Made by a program: the position numbers and the translations under genes
Part shown: in pieces, positions 39,365 through 48,768 of the stretch
How the letters are laid out: every line of letters begins with the position of its first letter
Position numbering within the stretch: the first letter of the stretch is position 1
Source: Myxococcales bacterium
GTDB taxonomy: Bacteria > Myxococcota_A > Polyangia > Nannocystales > Nannocystaceae
Length of the DNA stretch: 64,000 bases
Assembly (NCBI GenBank): GCA_020633315.1
Contig: JACKDV010000005.1
Span: 62,001-126,000 of the forward strand
Reading direction: 5' to 3'
The notes under the pieces: generated by a model
What the model was told of the DNA's origin: nothing
Seen by the model: only the letters and a program-made list of their open reading frames with translations
The model's database searches: none

Positions 39365-40068
39365 GCCGCGCTCCGGGGCTGGTCGGAGAGGATCCCGCCG
39401 TCGCGGAAGGTGACCAGGCGCCCCGCGTACTCGGCGATCTCCACGTCGTGGGTGACCATCACGATGGTGATGCCGCGGTCGCGGTTGAGCCCAGACAGCA
39501 GGGTCATGATCTCGGCGCTGGTGCGGGAGTCGAGGTTGCCGGTGGGCTCGTCGGCGAGCAGCACCTCGGGCTCGTTGATCAGCGCGCGGGCGATGGCCAC
39601 GCGCTGCTGCTGCCCCCCGCTGAGCTGGTTGGGGTGGGCGTCCTCGCGGCCGGCCAGCCCCACCTCGGCCAGGGCCTGGCGCGCCCGCCGGCCTCGCTCG
39701 CGGGCGGGCACGTCGGCGTAGACCAGCGGCAGCTCCACGTTGGCCAGCGCAGAGGTCCGCGGCAGCAGGTTGAAGCCCTGGAACACGAAGCCGAGCCGGT
39801 CGTTGCGCAGCGCCGCGAGCACGTCGGCGGGCAGGTCCTCCACCGGGATCCCCTCCACCAGGTACTGCCCGGAGCTCGGCACGTCGAGGCAGCCCAGGAT
39901 GTTCATGGCGGTGGACTTGCCCGAGCCCGAGGTGCCCATGATGGCCACGAACTCACCCGGGTGGATGTCGAGGTCCACCCCGCGCAGGGCGTGCACGGTG
40001 GCATCGCCCTCGCCGAAGACCTTGGTCACGCTGCGCAGCGACAGCAGCGGCCCGCCGGGCTCAGCCAC
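39361..40068 (-). CDS. MacB/LolD-type ABC ATPase
   Basis: The 235 aa protein has Walker A GTSGSGKST at 45-53, a Q-loop (GFVFQGFNLLPRTS), the signature LSGGQQQRVAIARAL, Walker B VLLADEPTGNLD and the H-loop VTHD. It powers the overlapping MacB-type permease. It also overlaps the 3' end of the MacA-like gene by 8 nt, so all three should be translated as a unit. Confidence 0.95.
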   Translation of the reverse strand: MAEPGGPLLSLRSVTKVFGEGDATVHALRGVDLDIHPGEFVAIMGTSGSGKSTAMNILGCLDVPSSGQYLVEGIPVEDLPADVLAALRNDRLGFVFQGFNLLPRTSALANVELPLVYADVPARERGRRARQALAEVGLAGREDAHPNQLSGGQQQRVAIARALINEPEVLLADEPTGNLDSRTSAEIMTLLSGLNRDRGITIVMVTHDVEIAEYAGRLVTFRDGGILSDQPRSAA

Positions 40069-41302
40069 GGTGCGCCTCTTGCAGCTTGCGCCCCGCCGCG
40101 CTGAGATCCACCAGCACCTCGTCGCCGGGCGCGAGCGTGCCGTCGTCGTCGATCTGGGTGATCGAGCCGTCGCTGATACCCGGCACCACCCGCAGCGACT
40201 CGAGCTCGTCGTCGCGCAGCACCCACACCATGTGCTTGCGCTGGTCCTCCTCGCGCCCCGGCGGGGTGAAGCGCAAGGCCGCGTTGGGCACGTGCAGCAC
40301 CCCCTCGGCCTCGGCGGTCCGCACCTTCACCGAGGCGGTCATCCCCGGGCGCAGCAGCAGCTCGGGGTTGTCGACCTCCAGCACCGCCTCGTAGGTGACC
40401 ACGTTCTGCACCACGATCGCCGCGCTGCGCAGCTCGGTCACCTTGGCCTCGAACTGGCGGTCGGGGAAGGCGTCCACGGTGAAGCTCGCCACCTGGCTGG
40501 GCTTGACCTCGCCCATGTCGGCCTCGTCGATCGAGGCCACCACCTTCATCGCCACCAGATCCTCGGCGATCACGAACAGCACCGGGGTCTGGAAGGCCGA
40601 GACCAGGGTCTGCCCCTCCTCCACGTTGCGCGAGATCACGATGCCGTCGATGGGCGAGCGCACCTCGGCGTAGCCCTGGTTGGTCTCGGCCACCGCCGCG
40701 TTGGCCTTCTGTAGGTCGAGCTGGGCCGACGCCGACTTCACTGCCGCGTCGGCCACCGCCTTGGCCGATTGCAGGTTCTCGAGGGTCTCGTTGGACTCGA
40801 GCCCCCTGTCGTGCAGCTTGCGGCTGCGCTCGAGCTGGTGCTGGGCCCGCGTGCGATCGGCCCGCGCCTGCTCGAGCGTGGCCTGGGCCGCCTTCACGCT
40901 GGCCTTGGTCTGCGCCACCTGGGCGTCGAGGCTCTCGGTGTCGAACACGGCGAGGATCTGCCCCCGCTCGACGCGGTCGTTGAAGTCCACCTCCACCCGA
41001 GCGATCCGACCGGAGACCTGCGCCCCCACCTCGACCGAGGTGCGGGCCTCCACCCGACCGGTGGCGCTCACCTCCCGGATCACGTCGCCGCGAGCGACCT
41101 CTCCCGTGCGGAACTGCTCGGCGAGCGCGACCGGCTTGGGACGCAGCACCAGCACCAGCGCGACCACGCCGGCCAGCGCGAGCACGCCGAGGACGATCCG
41201 CAGCACGATCCGCCGCCGGTGGGCGGACTGTTCGTGCTCGATCACCTCCCGCAGCGGAGGATGGGATGAGTGGCTGGCTTCTTCGGCCGGGGAGGAGGGC
41301 AT
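40061..41302 (-). CDS. MacA-like periplasmic adaptor (HlyD/MFP family)
   Basis: The 413 aa product begins at ATG 41302; an in-frame ATG at 41368 would add 22 residues without a better signal. A TM anchor lies at about 34-55 (LRIVLGVLALAGVVALVLVL). Then come a beta-barrel/lipoyl domain (VSATGRVEARTSVEVGAQVSGRI), a long coiled coil (about 125-230) and a second lipoyl half (YAEVRSPIDGIVISRNVEEG). It links the ABC permease to an outer-membrane channel. It is first in the three-gene efflux operon. Confidence 0.93.
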   Translation of the reverse strand: MPSSPAEEASHSSHPPLREVIEHEQSAHRRRIVLRIVLGVLALAGVVALVLVLRPKPVALAEQFRTGEVARGDVIREVSATGRVEARTSVEVGAQVSGRIARVEVDFNDRVERGQILAVFDTESLDAQVAQTKASVKAAQATLEQARADRTRAQHQLERSRKLHDRGLESNETLENLQSAKAVADAAVKSASAQLDLQKANAAVAETNQGYAEVRSPIDGIVISRNVEEGQTLVSAFQTPVLFVIAEDLVAMKVVASIDEADMGEVKPSQVASFTVDAFPDRQFEAKVTELRSAAIVVQNVVTYEAVLEVDNPELLLRPGMTASVKVRTAEAEGVLHVPNAALRFTPPGREEDQRKHMVWVLRDDELESLRVVPGISDGSITQIDDDGTLAPGDEVLVDLSAAGRKLQEAHRG

Positions 41303-41441
41303 CGGCGATCGAAGCCTAGGCGGCCTCCAAACAGTGTTGCGCGAAAATTGCGCGAACCCGAGGCCCACGCGCTGCAGTGCTTGCGCGGGCGCTCGGGATC
41401 GAGGCCTGAACGGGCCCCTCGGCGGTCGGGCTCCGCGCCGC

Positions 41442-42632
41442 TCAGCCGTCGAAGTCGAGCTCGCCGCGCCACGCCTTGAGGAACACCCCCTCGAGCTCGG
41501 CCTCGGTGGCCGGCTTGGGGTTGGTCCCCTGCGAGGGATCGCGGGCAGCCAGCGGCGCGAGCTGCTTGGCCATCGCCGCGTCGAAGCCCTTGGCCGCGCC
41601 GTCGAGGGTGTGGGGCAGGCCCAGCGAGGTGCGAAGCTGGAGCATCCACGCCATCACGCCGTCGAAGCCCGGCCGCGGAAGATCGATCGCGCGAGCCAGC
41701 CAGCCCATGCGCTCCTCGATCACGTCGCGGTTGAACTCCATCACGTAGGGCAGAAAGATCGCGTTGGCCAGCCCGTGGTGGATGCCGGTCGCCCCGCCCA
41801 GCGGATGCGAGAGGCTGTGCACCATGCCCAGGCCCTTCTGGAAGGCGGTGGCCCCCATCGAGGCCGCCATCATCATGTGGGTGCGCGCGGTGGCGTCGTG
41901 GCCGTCGCGGAACACCCGGAACAGGTTCTCCTTGATGAGCCGCATGCCCTCGATCGCGATGCCGTCGGCCATCGGGTGGTAGCCGGGGGCGCAGAACGCC
42001 TCGAAGCAGTGGGCCAGCGCGTCCATGCCGGTGGCCGCGGTCACGAAGGGCGGCAGGCCGAAGGTGAGCTCGGGGTCGGCCACCACCAGGCCGGGCTGCA
42101 TCTTGGGGTGGAAGATGATCTTCTTGTTGTGATCGCGCTCGTCCACGATCACGCTGGCGCGCCCCACCTCCGAGCCGGTGCCGGCGGTGGTGGGCACGGC
42201 CACGATCGGCGCGATCTTGGCGGGGTCGGCCTGCTTCCAGTTGTCGCCGACGTCCTCGTAGTCGAACACCGAGCCGGGGTTGTCGGCGAGCAGGGCCAGG
42301 CACTTGCCCGCGTCCATGGCCGAGCCGCCGCCCACCAGCACGATGCCGTCGTGCCCGCCGCCGCGATACACGGCCAGCCCCGCCTCCACCGTGGCCCCGC
42401 TGGGGTTGGGATCGACGGCGTCGAACACCGCCACCCCCAGCTTGGCCGCGCGCAGCGAGTCGACGATCTCAGTGAACCAGGGAAGCTTGGCCACGCCGGG
42501 ATCGGTGACCACCAGCGGTCGCTGCATGCCCATGTCGGCGCAGGCCCCGGGCAGCTCGGCCCGACGGCCACAGCCGATGCGATAGGCGGTGGGGTAGTTG
42601 TAGTTGCCCTTGGGGAGGCTGGCGTCGCTCAT
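41442..42632 (-). CDS. Iron-containing alcohol dehydrogenase
   Basis: The 396 aa protein is a group III alcohol dehydrogenase. It has VGGGSAMDAGK (NAD binding), VPTTAGTGSEVGRASVI, and metal ligands in GMDALAHCFEAF and GMVHSLSHPLGGATGIHHGLANA. It reduces an aldehyde or oxidises an alcohol with NAD(P)H. The gene is last in a run of aldehyde dehydrogenase, glutamine synthetase-like and this enzyme, with a 13-nt gap, so it probably acts on an amino-aldehyde or amino-alcohol in the same pathway. Confidence 0.93.
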   Translation of the reverse strand: MSDASLPKGNYNYPTAYRIGCGRRAELPGACADMGMQRPLVVTDPGVAKLPWFTEIVDSLRAAKLGVAVFDAVDPNPSGATVEAGLAVYRGGGHDGIVLVGGGSAMDAGKCLALLADNPGSVFDYEDVGDNWKQADPAKIAPIVAVPTTAGTGSEVGRASVIVDERDHNKKIIFHPKMQPGLVVADPELTFGLPPFVTAATGMDALAHCFEAFCAPGYHPMADGIAIEGMRLIKENLFRVFRDGHDATARTHMMMAASMGATAFQKGLGMVHSLSHPLGGATGIHHGLANAIFLPYVMEFNRDVIEERMGWLARAIDLPRPGFDGVMAWMLQLRTSLGLPHTLDGAAKGFDAAMAKQLAPLAARDPSQGTNPKPATEAELEGVFLKAWRGELDFDG

Positions 42633-42645
42633 GGTTGGCCTGCGT

Positions 42646-44025
42646 TCAGATGATCTCGAAGTAGCGGGCGAGGTCCCAGTCGCTGATGTGCTTGCGGTTC
42701 TCGCGGTCCTCCCAGTCGCGGGAGGCGGCGAAGTGATCGACGAAGGTGTCGCCGAACAGCTCGCGGGCGGTGGCCGACTCGCGGAAGGCGGCGATCGCCT
42801 CGCGCAGGGTGCCGGGCAGCGCCGGGGCGCCGCGCGGATCGGCGTAGGCGTTGCCCACCACCGCGTCGGGCGGCTGCAGCCCCTCCTCGATGCCGCGCAG
42901 CCCCGAGCCGATCGCGGCCGCCAGCGCCAGATAGGGGTTGGCGTCGGCCGGGCCCACCCGGTACTCGGTGCGCGTGCCCTTGGGCCCCGCCGGGATCGCC
43001 CGGATGGCGGTGGTGCGGTTCTCCACCCCCCAGGTGGCGTGGGTGGGCGCCCAGAAGCCGGGCACCAGGCGGCGGTAGGCGTTGACGGTGCTGCACACCA
43101 TGGGCAGCAGCTCCGGCATGTAGCGCACCTGCCCGGCCACGAAGCTGCGCATCATCTCGCTCATCTCGTGGGGCGCCTCGGGATCGTGGAAGCGGTTGTG
43201 CCCCGCGTCGTCCACCAGCGAGACGTGGATGTGCCCGCTCTGCCCCGGGTAGTCATTGCTCCACTTGGCCATGAAGGTGGCCATGAGCCCGCGACGCTGC
43301 ATCAGCACCTTGGTGAAGGTCTTGAACAGCGCCCCCTTGTCGGCGGCCCGCAGCGCCTCGTCCACCCCGAGCGCGGCCTCGATCACCCCGGGGCCGGTCT
43401 CGGTGTGCAGCCCCTCGATGGCGCAGTCCATCGCCTCCATGGTGTCGAGCAGCTCGTGGTAGAGCTCGTGGTGCACGGTGTTGCGCAGCACCGAGTAGCC
43501 GAACATCCCCGGGGTGAGCGGCCGCAGGTTGCGGTAGCCCTTCTCGCGGGCGCTGTGCGGGGTCTCGTCGAACACGAAGAACTCGTACTCGAGCGCGCCG
43601 TAGGGGGTGAGGCCGCGGGCCCGCGCCCGCTCGATGGTCCGCCGCAGCACCCCGCGGGGGCACACCGGCGCGTAGTCACCCGAGAAGCCGCCGATCACCA
43701 TCACCGTGTCGGGCTCGAAGGGCAACAGGCGCGCGGTGGAGAGGTCGAGGCTCACCGGGGCGTCGCGGTAGCCGGTGTGCCAGCCCGAGACGGTGGCGTT
43801 GTCGTAGAGCTGATCGGCGCTGTCCCAGCCCAGCACCACGTCGCAGAAGCCGAAGCCCTTGTCGGCCACCGAGAGGAACTTGTTGCGATCGACGTACTTG
43901 CCCCGCAGCACGCCGTCGATGTCGAACACGCCGATCTTGTGGCGGGTGACGCCGTGCTGGTCGAGCCAGGCCGGCAGCTCGGCCACACTGGCCGGCGGGG
44001 GCGAGGGGGAGGTGGGATCGCTCAT
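42646..44025 (-). CDS. Glutamine synthetase family, gamma-glutamylamide synthetase-like
   Basis: The 459 aa protein has the GS catalytic fold: ALEYEFFVFDETP (metal Glu), GQSGHIHVSL (ammonia/amine-side loop), RRLVPGFWAPTHATWGVENRT and YRVGPADANPYLALAA. It lacks the adenylylation-site region of GlnA type I in recognisable form and resembles PuuA/GlnA3-like enzymes that ligate glutamate to amines. Its start overlaps the aldehyde dehydrogenase stop by 4 nt. Role in polyamine or monoamine assimilation is inferred from the neighbours. Confidence 0.9.
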   Translation of the reverse strand: MSDPTSPSPPPASVAELPAWLDQHGVTRHKIGVFDIDGVLRGKYVDRNKFLSVADKGFGFCDVVLGWDSADQLYDNATVSGWHTGYRDAPVSLDLSTARLLPFEPDTVMVIGGFSGDYAPVCPRGVLRRTIERARARGLTPYGALEYEFFVFDETPHSAREKGYRNLRPLTPGMFGYSVLRNTVHHELYHELLDTMEAMDCAIEGLHTETGPGVIEAALGVDEALRAADKGALFKTFTKVLMQRRGLMATFMAKWSNDYPGQSGHIHVSLVDDAGHNRFHDPEAPHEMSEMMRSFVAGQVRYMPELLPMVCSTVNAYRRLVPGFWAPTHATWGVENRTTAIRAIPAGPKGTRTEYRVGPADANPYLALAAAIGSGLRGIEEGLQPPDAVVGNAYADPRGAPALPGTLREAIAAFRESATARELFGDTFVDHFAASRDWEDRENRKHISDWDLARYFEII

Positions 44026-45413
44026 CGGGTCTCCGTGCGCAGGTGGTAGCTCTTGGGACGGGTGACCGACAGGAAGCCGAGCCGGGACAGCGAGGCCCCG
44101 TGCCCCGAGTCCTTCACCCCCGTCCAGGCCAGGCCGGGATCGAGGTAGTCGCAGCGGTTGAGGTACACGGTGCCCGCCTCGAGGCGCTGCATGAGCCCGT
44201 AGGCCCGGTCCTCGTCACCCGACCACACCGACGCGGTCAGGCCGTAGTCGGAGTCGTTGGCCAGGCGCAGCGCCTCTTCGTCGTCGCGCGCCTTCATGAT
44301 CCCCACCACCGGGCCGAAGGTCTCCTCGCGCATCACGTCCATCTCGTGGGTCACGCCCAGCAGCACGTGGGGCGCCACGTAGCAGGAGCTGAGGTCGGGC
44401 ACCCGGAAGTCGGCCGCGCCGCAGGCCGCGGTGGCCCCGGTGGCCAGCGCCTGCTCCACGTGCCCGCGGATCCGCTCGGCCGCGGCCGCGTTGACCACGG
44501 GCCCCACGGTGGTGCCGCCCTCCAGCGGGTGCCCCACCACGTACTCGCGGGTCTTGGCCACGTAGGCCTCCACGAAGCGATCGTAGAGGTCGGCGTGCAC
44601 GTAGATCCGCTCGATCCCGCAGCAGCTCTGCCCCGCGTTGAAGAACGCCCCGTCCACCAGGTTGTCCACGGTGAAGTCGAAGTCGCAGTCGGGCAGCACG
44701 ATGGCGGGGTCCTTGCCGCCGAGCTCGAGCCCCACCCCGATGAAGTTGTCGCGGGCCACCGTGCGGTACACCTCGTGCCCGCCCCGCACCGAGCCGGTGA
44801 AGGACACGAAGCCGAAGCGACGCCGGGCGATGAGTTCGGCCACCGTCACGTGGTCCACCGGCAGCGCCTGCACCAGGCCCTTGGGGGCCCCGGCCGCGCC
44901 GAAGCAGTGCTCGAGCTGGTCGGCCACCAGGGCGGTCTGGTGGGCGTGCTTGACCAGCACCGCGTTGCCGGCCAGCACCGCGGGCACCACCACGTTGATC
45001 GCGATGATGAGCGGGTAGTTCCAGGCCGCGATGTCGAGCACGGTGCCCACCGGCTCGCGCCGCACGAAGCGACGAAAGCCCGACTTGTCGGGCGGGGCAT
45101 CGTCGGCCAGCGCCTCGGCGGCCAGATCGCACAGGTACAGGGTGCGCTCGCGCATGGGCCCGCGGAACTCCCCGCGCGCCTGCCCGATCGGCTTGCCCAT
45201 CATGCGGCTGATCTGCTCGGCGTACTCGTCCTCGAACTCGGCGTAGCGCTCGAGCATGCGGCGGCAGATGGCGACGCGCTCCTCCAGGGGCACGCGGACC
45301 CACTCGTGCTGCACCTCCTGGGCCTTGGTCAGCCGCCGCAGGGCTTCGGCCTCGCTCAGCTCGCGGTAGGTGTAGACGGGCTGCTCGTCGATCGGGCTGA
45401 CGATGTCGGTCAT
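44022..45413 (-). CDS. NAD(P)-dependent aldehyde dehydrogenase
   Basis: The 463 aa protein has LDIAAWNYPLI, FVSFTGSVRGG (cofactor loop), the general base Glu in LELGGKDPAIV and the nucleophile in FFNAGQSCCGIERIYV. EETFGPVVGIMKA closes the fold. With a PuuA-like ligase and Fe-alcohol dehydrogenase it could oxidise gamma-glutamyl-aminoaldehydes. It is first in the operon; the 121-nt divergent interval 45414-45534 toward the RND gene probably holds its promoter. Confidence 0.94.
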   Translation of the reverse strand: MTDIVSPIDEQPVYTYRELSEAEALRRLTKAQEVQHEWVRVPLEERVAICRRMLERYAEFEDEYAEQISRMMGKPIGQARGEFRGPMRERTLYLCDLAAEALADDAPPDKSGFRRFVRREPVGTVLDIAAWNYPLIIAINVVVPAVLAGNAVLVKHAHQTALVADQLEHCFGAAGAPKGLVQALPVDHVTVAELIARRRFGFVSFTGSVRGGHEVYRTVARDNFIGVGLELGGKDPAIVLPDCDFDFTVDNLVDGAFFNAGQSCCGIERIYVHADLYDRFVEAYVAKTREYVVGHPLEGGTTVGPVVNAAAAERIRGHVEQALATGATAACGAADFRVPDLSSCYVAPHVLLGVTHEMDVMREETFGPVVGIMKARDDEEALRLANDSDYGLTASVWSGDEDRAYGLMQRLEAGTVYLNRCDYLDPGLAWTGVKDSGHGASLSRLGFLSVTRPKSYHLRTETR

Positions 45414-45534
45414 GACGCCCCGGATGGTACTTGGCGCCGCGGGCGGCGAACACGGGGGACGCTCGGGCGGCCCGGGAGGAGCCCGCAGGCCAGCGCGGGC
45501 GGGTCGGTCCTGCTACCCTCGCGGGGTCCTCGCC

Positions 45535-48500
45535 ATGCGTCGCTGGAGCCTCTCGGACGTCGCCCTCGCCCGCCCGGTCACGGTCGGGATGCTGCTGCTG
45601 GCGGTGCTCGTGCTCGGCGTGATCGGGGCCACCCAGATGCCGCTGTCGTTCCTGCCCCGCGGGGTGTCGGCCAACGCCTGGGTGCGAGTGCAGATCGCCC
45701 GCACCAGCCCCGAGGTGCTCGAGCGCGACGTGGTCCGCCCCCTCGAGGAGGAGATCGCCGGCATCCGCGACCTACGGCGGATCCAGGTGGGCACCGGCAC
45801 CTGGGGCGTGCGCATGAACCTCGAATTCGAGCCGGGCACCGATCTCGACGCGCGCAAGCTCGAGCTGCGCGACCGCATCGAGCGGGTGCGCGGCGACCTG
45901 CCCGAGTTCGTGCAGAACATCGAGCTGGGCACCCGCGGCGACGACTCGGACGACCCGGTGATGGAGATGCGGATCTCCAGCGGCACCGATCTGAGCGAGG
46001 ACTACTACCTCATCGAGGAGAAGGTGGTGCGGGCGATCGAGCGCGTGCCCGGGGTCGCGCGGGTGGAGCTGCAGGGGGTCTCGCCGCACGAGCTCGAGAT
46101 CGCGGTCGACATCGACGAGGCCGGGCGCGCCGGGGTCTCGCTGGAGGAGCTGAGCAGCTCGGTCCGCGACGCCCGGCAGGGGCGCAGCCTGGGCGTGCTG
46201 CGGCCGGGCGACGTGGACGCGGGCATCCGCAGCCCCGCCCGCCCCGCCGATCCCGACGCCTTCGCCGAGCTGCCGCTGCGCCGCCGCGGCGACGCCCTCG
46301 ACGTGGCGCGGACCCTGGGCACCGCCTCGAGCACCACCCCCGAGCGCGGCTTCGCCCCGCTGTCCGAGGTGGCCGAGGTCAGCGTGCACCCCGAGGAGAA
46401 CCGCGAGGGCAAGACCCTCAACGGGCGCACCGCGATCAACCTCGAGATCTTCGCCGCGGCCGGGGCGAGCACGGTCGAGGTGACCCAGGCGGTGCGGGCC
46501 CAGGTGGAGGCGCTGGGCCACGACCCCGCGCTCGACGGCATCGAGCTGCTGGTCTTCCACGACCAGGGCAAGATCATCCTCCAGACCCTCGAGGACCTGC
46601 GGGACACCGGGCTGTGGGGCGGCCTGTTCGCCTTCGTGGTGCTGCTGATGTTCCTGCACCGCGTCACCACCACCCTCGCCGCCGCGGTGTCGATCCCGCT
46701 GAGCGTCACCGCGGCCTGTGCGGTGCTCTTCGTGCAGGGCAGCGACCTCAACTGCATCGTGATGCTGGGCCTGGTGCTGGCGGTGGGCATGCTCATCGAC
46801 AACGCGGTGGTGATCGTGGAGGCCATCGCGTCGCACACCCGCCGCGGCGAGCCCCCGCTGCGCGCGGCCCAGCTCGGCGCGCGCGAGGTGGGCTTCGCCA
46901 CCATCGCCTCCACCCTCAGCACGGTGATCGTGTTCCTGCCCCTGCAGATGGGCGACCCCTCCGATCGCGTGGCCGCGCTGCTGCGGCCGCTGGGGGCCAC
47001 CTTCGCCATCGGCCTGGTGGCCAGCCTCGTCATCTCGCAGACCGCGGTGCCCCTGCTGATGGGTCGCATCCTGCGGCCGCGGCCCCGCCCCCTGCACCAC
47101 CCGGTGCTCGACCGCGTGGCCTCGGCCTACGCCTGGCTCATCGACCGCACCCTGCGGCTGCCCCGGGTCTCGATCCTCATCGGCCTGGGGCTGGCCGCCT
47201 CGGTGCAGGTCCCTGGCGCCCCGCTCATCGCCGGCATGAAGCTCGGCGAGGCCACCCAGCAGGACGACAACCTGCCCATCCGCCTCGAGACCGCGGGCAG
47301 CCGCGGCGCCGAGAAGCTCGGGGCCACCGTGGGCGTGATGGAGCAGGCCATCCTCGCCCAGCGCGAGCAGCTCGGGGTCGACTCGGTCTCGTGCTCGTGG
47401 GGCGACTGGTGGGGCGAGTGCCGGGCCTACCCCTCCGAGCCGTTCCAGAGCGAGCGCGAGGCCGAGGGCTTCAAGGCCCGCATCGGCAAGGCCCTGCCCG
47501 ACCAGCCCGGGGTGAGGTACCGCCTGGGCGAGCGTCGCTTCCACTGGCGCGAGAACACCGACCGCCACGTGGTGGAGTTCGCCATCCGCGGCGAGGACAT
47601 GGGCGAGCTCATGCCGCTGTCGATGGAGGTCGCCGAGCACCTGCGCCAGCGCCTGCAGCGAGGCGAGCGCGACGATCCCCGGGAGGGCAGCTACGACTTC
47701 ATCACCACCCCCTACGAGGAGGGCGCCGAGGAGCTGCACATCACCCTCGATCGCGATCGCCTGCGCAGCCTGAGCCTGCGCCCCGACGACGTGGCGCGGC
47801 GGGTGTCGCTGGCCTTCCAGGGCCTGCCGCTGGGCTCCGTGCGGGGCGAGCGGGGCGAGATCCAGCTGCGGCTGAGCGCGCGCATGGGCGAGGACGGCGA
47901 GGCGGGCATGGCCGAGCTCCGCGACCTGCGGATCCCCCTGGCCGACGACCAGGAGGTCACGCTGGGGAGCATCGCCGAGCTCGAGCTGTCCAAGCGCCCC
48001 TTCTGGATCCAGCGGGTCGATCGGCAGACCGAGGTCAAGCTGCAGGTGCGCTTCTTCCACGCCGATCCGCAGCGCAACTGGGAGCTGGTGGAGCAGGCGC
48101 TGTCGGACTTCGAGATGCCCACGGGCTATAGCTGGGGCCGCGGCACGCAGTGGCGCCAGGAGCAGGAGGCCAGCGGCGAGATGCTGATCAACCTCGGCCT
48201 GTGCCTGCTGCTGGTCTACGCGGTGATGGCCTCGCTGTTCGAGAGCTTCCTGCAGCCGCTGGGCATCCTGATCACCTGCCTGCTCGGCTGCTTCGGCGCC
48301 CCCTGGGCCCTGTGGCTCACCGACACCACCCTCGACCAGACGGCGATCATCGGCTTCTTCATCCTCATCGGCATCGTGGTCAACAACGGGATCATGCTGG
48401 TCGATCGCGTGACCCAGCTACGCGCCCAGGGCATGTCGCGCGACGAGGCCCTGCGCCACGCGGGCCGCGATCGAATCCGTCCCATCGCCATGACCATGGT

Positions 48501-48723
48501 CACCACCATCCTCGGCCTGGTGCCCATGCTCATCCACCACCCCACGCTGGCCGGGGTCTACTACCACTCGATCGCGATCGTGATCGCGGGCGGGCTGACC
48601 ACCAGCACCCTGATGACCCTGGTGTTCCTGCCCGCCGCGTACACGATCATCGAGGATCTCGGCGAGTCGGCCCGCCGCGGCTGGCGCACGCTGGGCCCGC
48701 GGAAGCGACGGGACCGCGGGTAG
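45535..48723 (+). CDS. RND-family efflux pump (AcrB/CusA superfamily)
   Basis: The 1062 aa product has the normal length and twelve-TM layout. TM1 is near residues 15-35, a first porter domain about 40-350, TM2-6 about 360-560 with VLAVGMLIDNAVVIVEAI in TM4, a second porter domain about 580-880, and TM7-12 to the end with IGIVVNNGIMLVDRVTQLR. TM4 has ID-N rather than the VDD of AcrB, so the proton relay is of the single-Asp kind. No membrane-fusion protein or outer-membrane gene is adjacent; the nearest adaptor (40061-41302) belongs to the ABC set. ATG 45535 begins MRRWSLSDVALARPV, the classic start. Confidence 0.93.
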   Translation: MRRWSLSDVALARPVTVGMLLLAVLVLGVIGATQMPLSFLPRGVSANAWVRVQIARTSPEVLERDVVRPLEEEIAGIRDLRRIQVGTGTWGVRMNLEFEPGTDLDARKLELRDRIERVRGDLPEFVQNIELGTRGDDSDDPVMEMRISSGTDLSEDYYLIEEKVVRAIERVPGVARVELQGVSPHELEIAVDIDEAGRAGVSLEELSSSVRDARQGRSLGVLRPGDVDAGIRSPARPADPDAFAELPLRRRGDALDVARTLGTASSTTPERGFAPLSEVAEVSVHPEENREGKTLNGRTAINLEIFAAAGASTVEVTQAVRAQVEALGHDPALDGIELLVFHDQGKIILQTLEDLRDTGLWGGLFAFVVLLMFLHRVTTTLAAAVSIPLSVTAACAVLFVQGSDLNCIVMLGLVLAVGMLIDNAVVIVEAIASHTRRGEPPLRAAQLGAREVGFATIASTLSTVIVFLPLQMGDPSDRVAALLRPLGATFAIGLVASLVISQTAVPLLMGRILRPRPRPLHHPVLDRVASAYAWLIDRTLRLPRVSILIGLGLAASVQVPGAPLIAGMKLGEATQQDDNLPIRLETAGSRGAEKLGATVGVMEQAILAQREQLGVDSVSCSWGDWWGECRAYPSEPFQSEREAEGFKARIGKALPDQPGVRYRLGERRFHWRENTDRHVVEFAIRGEDMGELMPLSMEVAEHLRQRLQRGERDDPREGSYDFITTPYEEGAEELHITLDRDRLRSLSLRPDDVARRVSLAFQGLPLGSVRGERGEIQLRLSARMGEDGEAGMAELRDLRIPLADDQEVTLGSIAELELSKRPFWIQRVDRQTEVKLQVRFFHADPQRNWELVEQALSDFEMPTGYSWGRGTQWRQEQEASGEMLINLGLCLLLVYAVMASLFESFLQPLGILITCLLGCFGAPWALWLTDTTLDQTAIIGFFILIGIVVNNGIMLVDRVTQLRAQGMSRDEALRHAGRDRIRPIAMTMVTTILGLVPMLIHHPTLAGVYYHSIAIVIAGGLTTSTLMTLVFLPAAYTIIEDLGESARRGWRTLGPRKRRDRG

Positions 48724-48768
48724 CCGGGCCTGGCCAAGGCGCGGCTGCATCTGTCAAGCTCGACCCCG

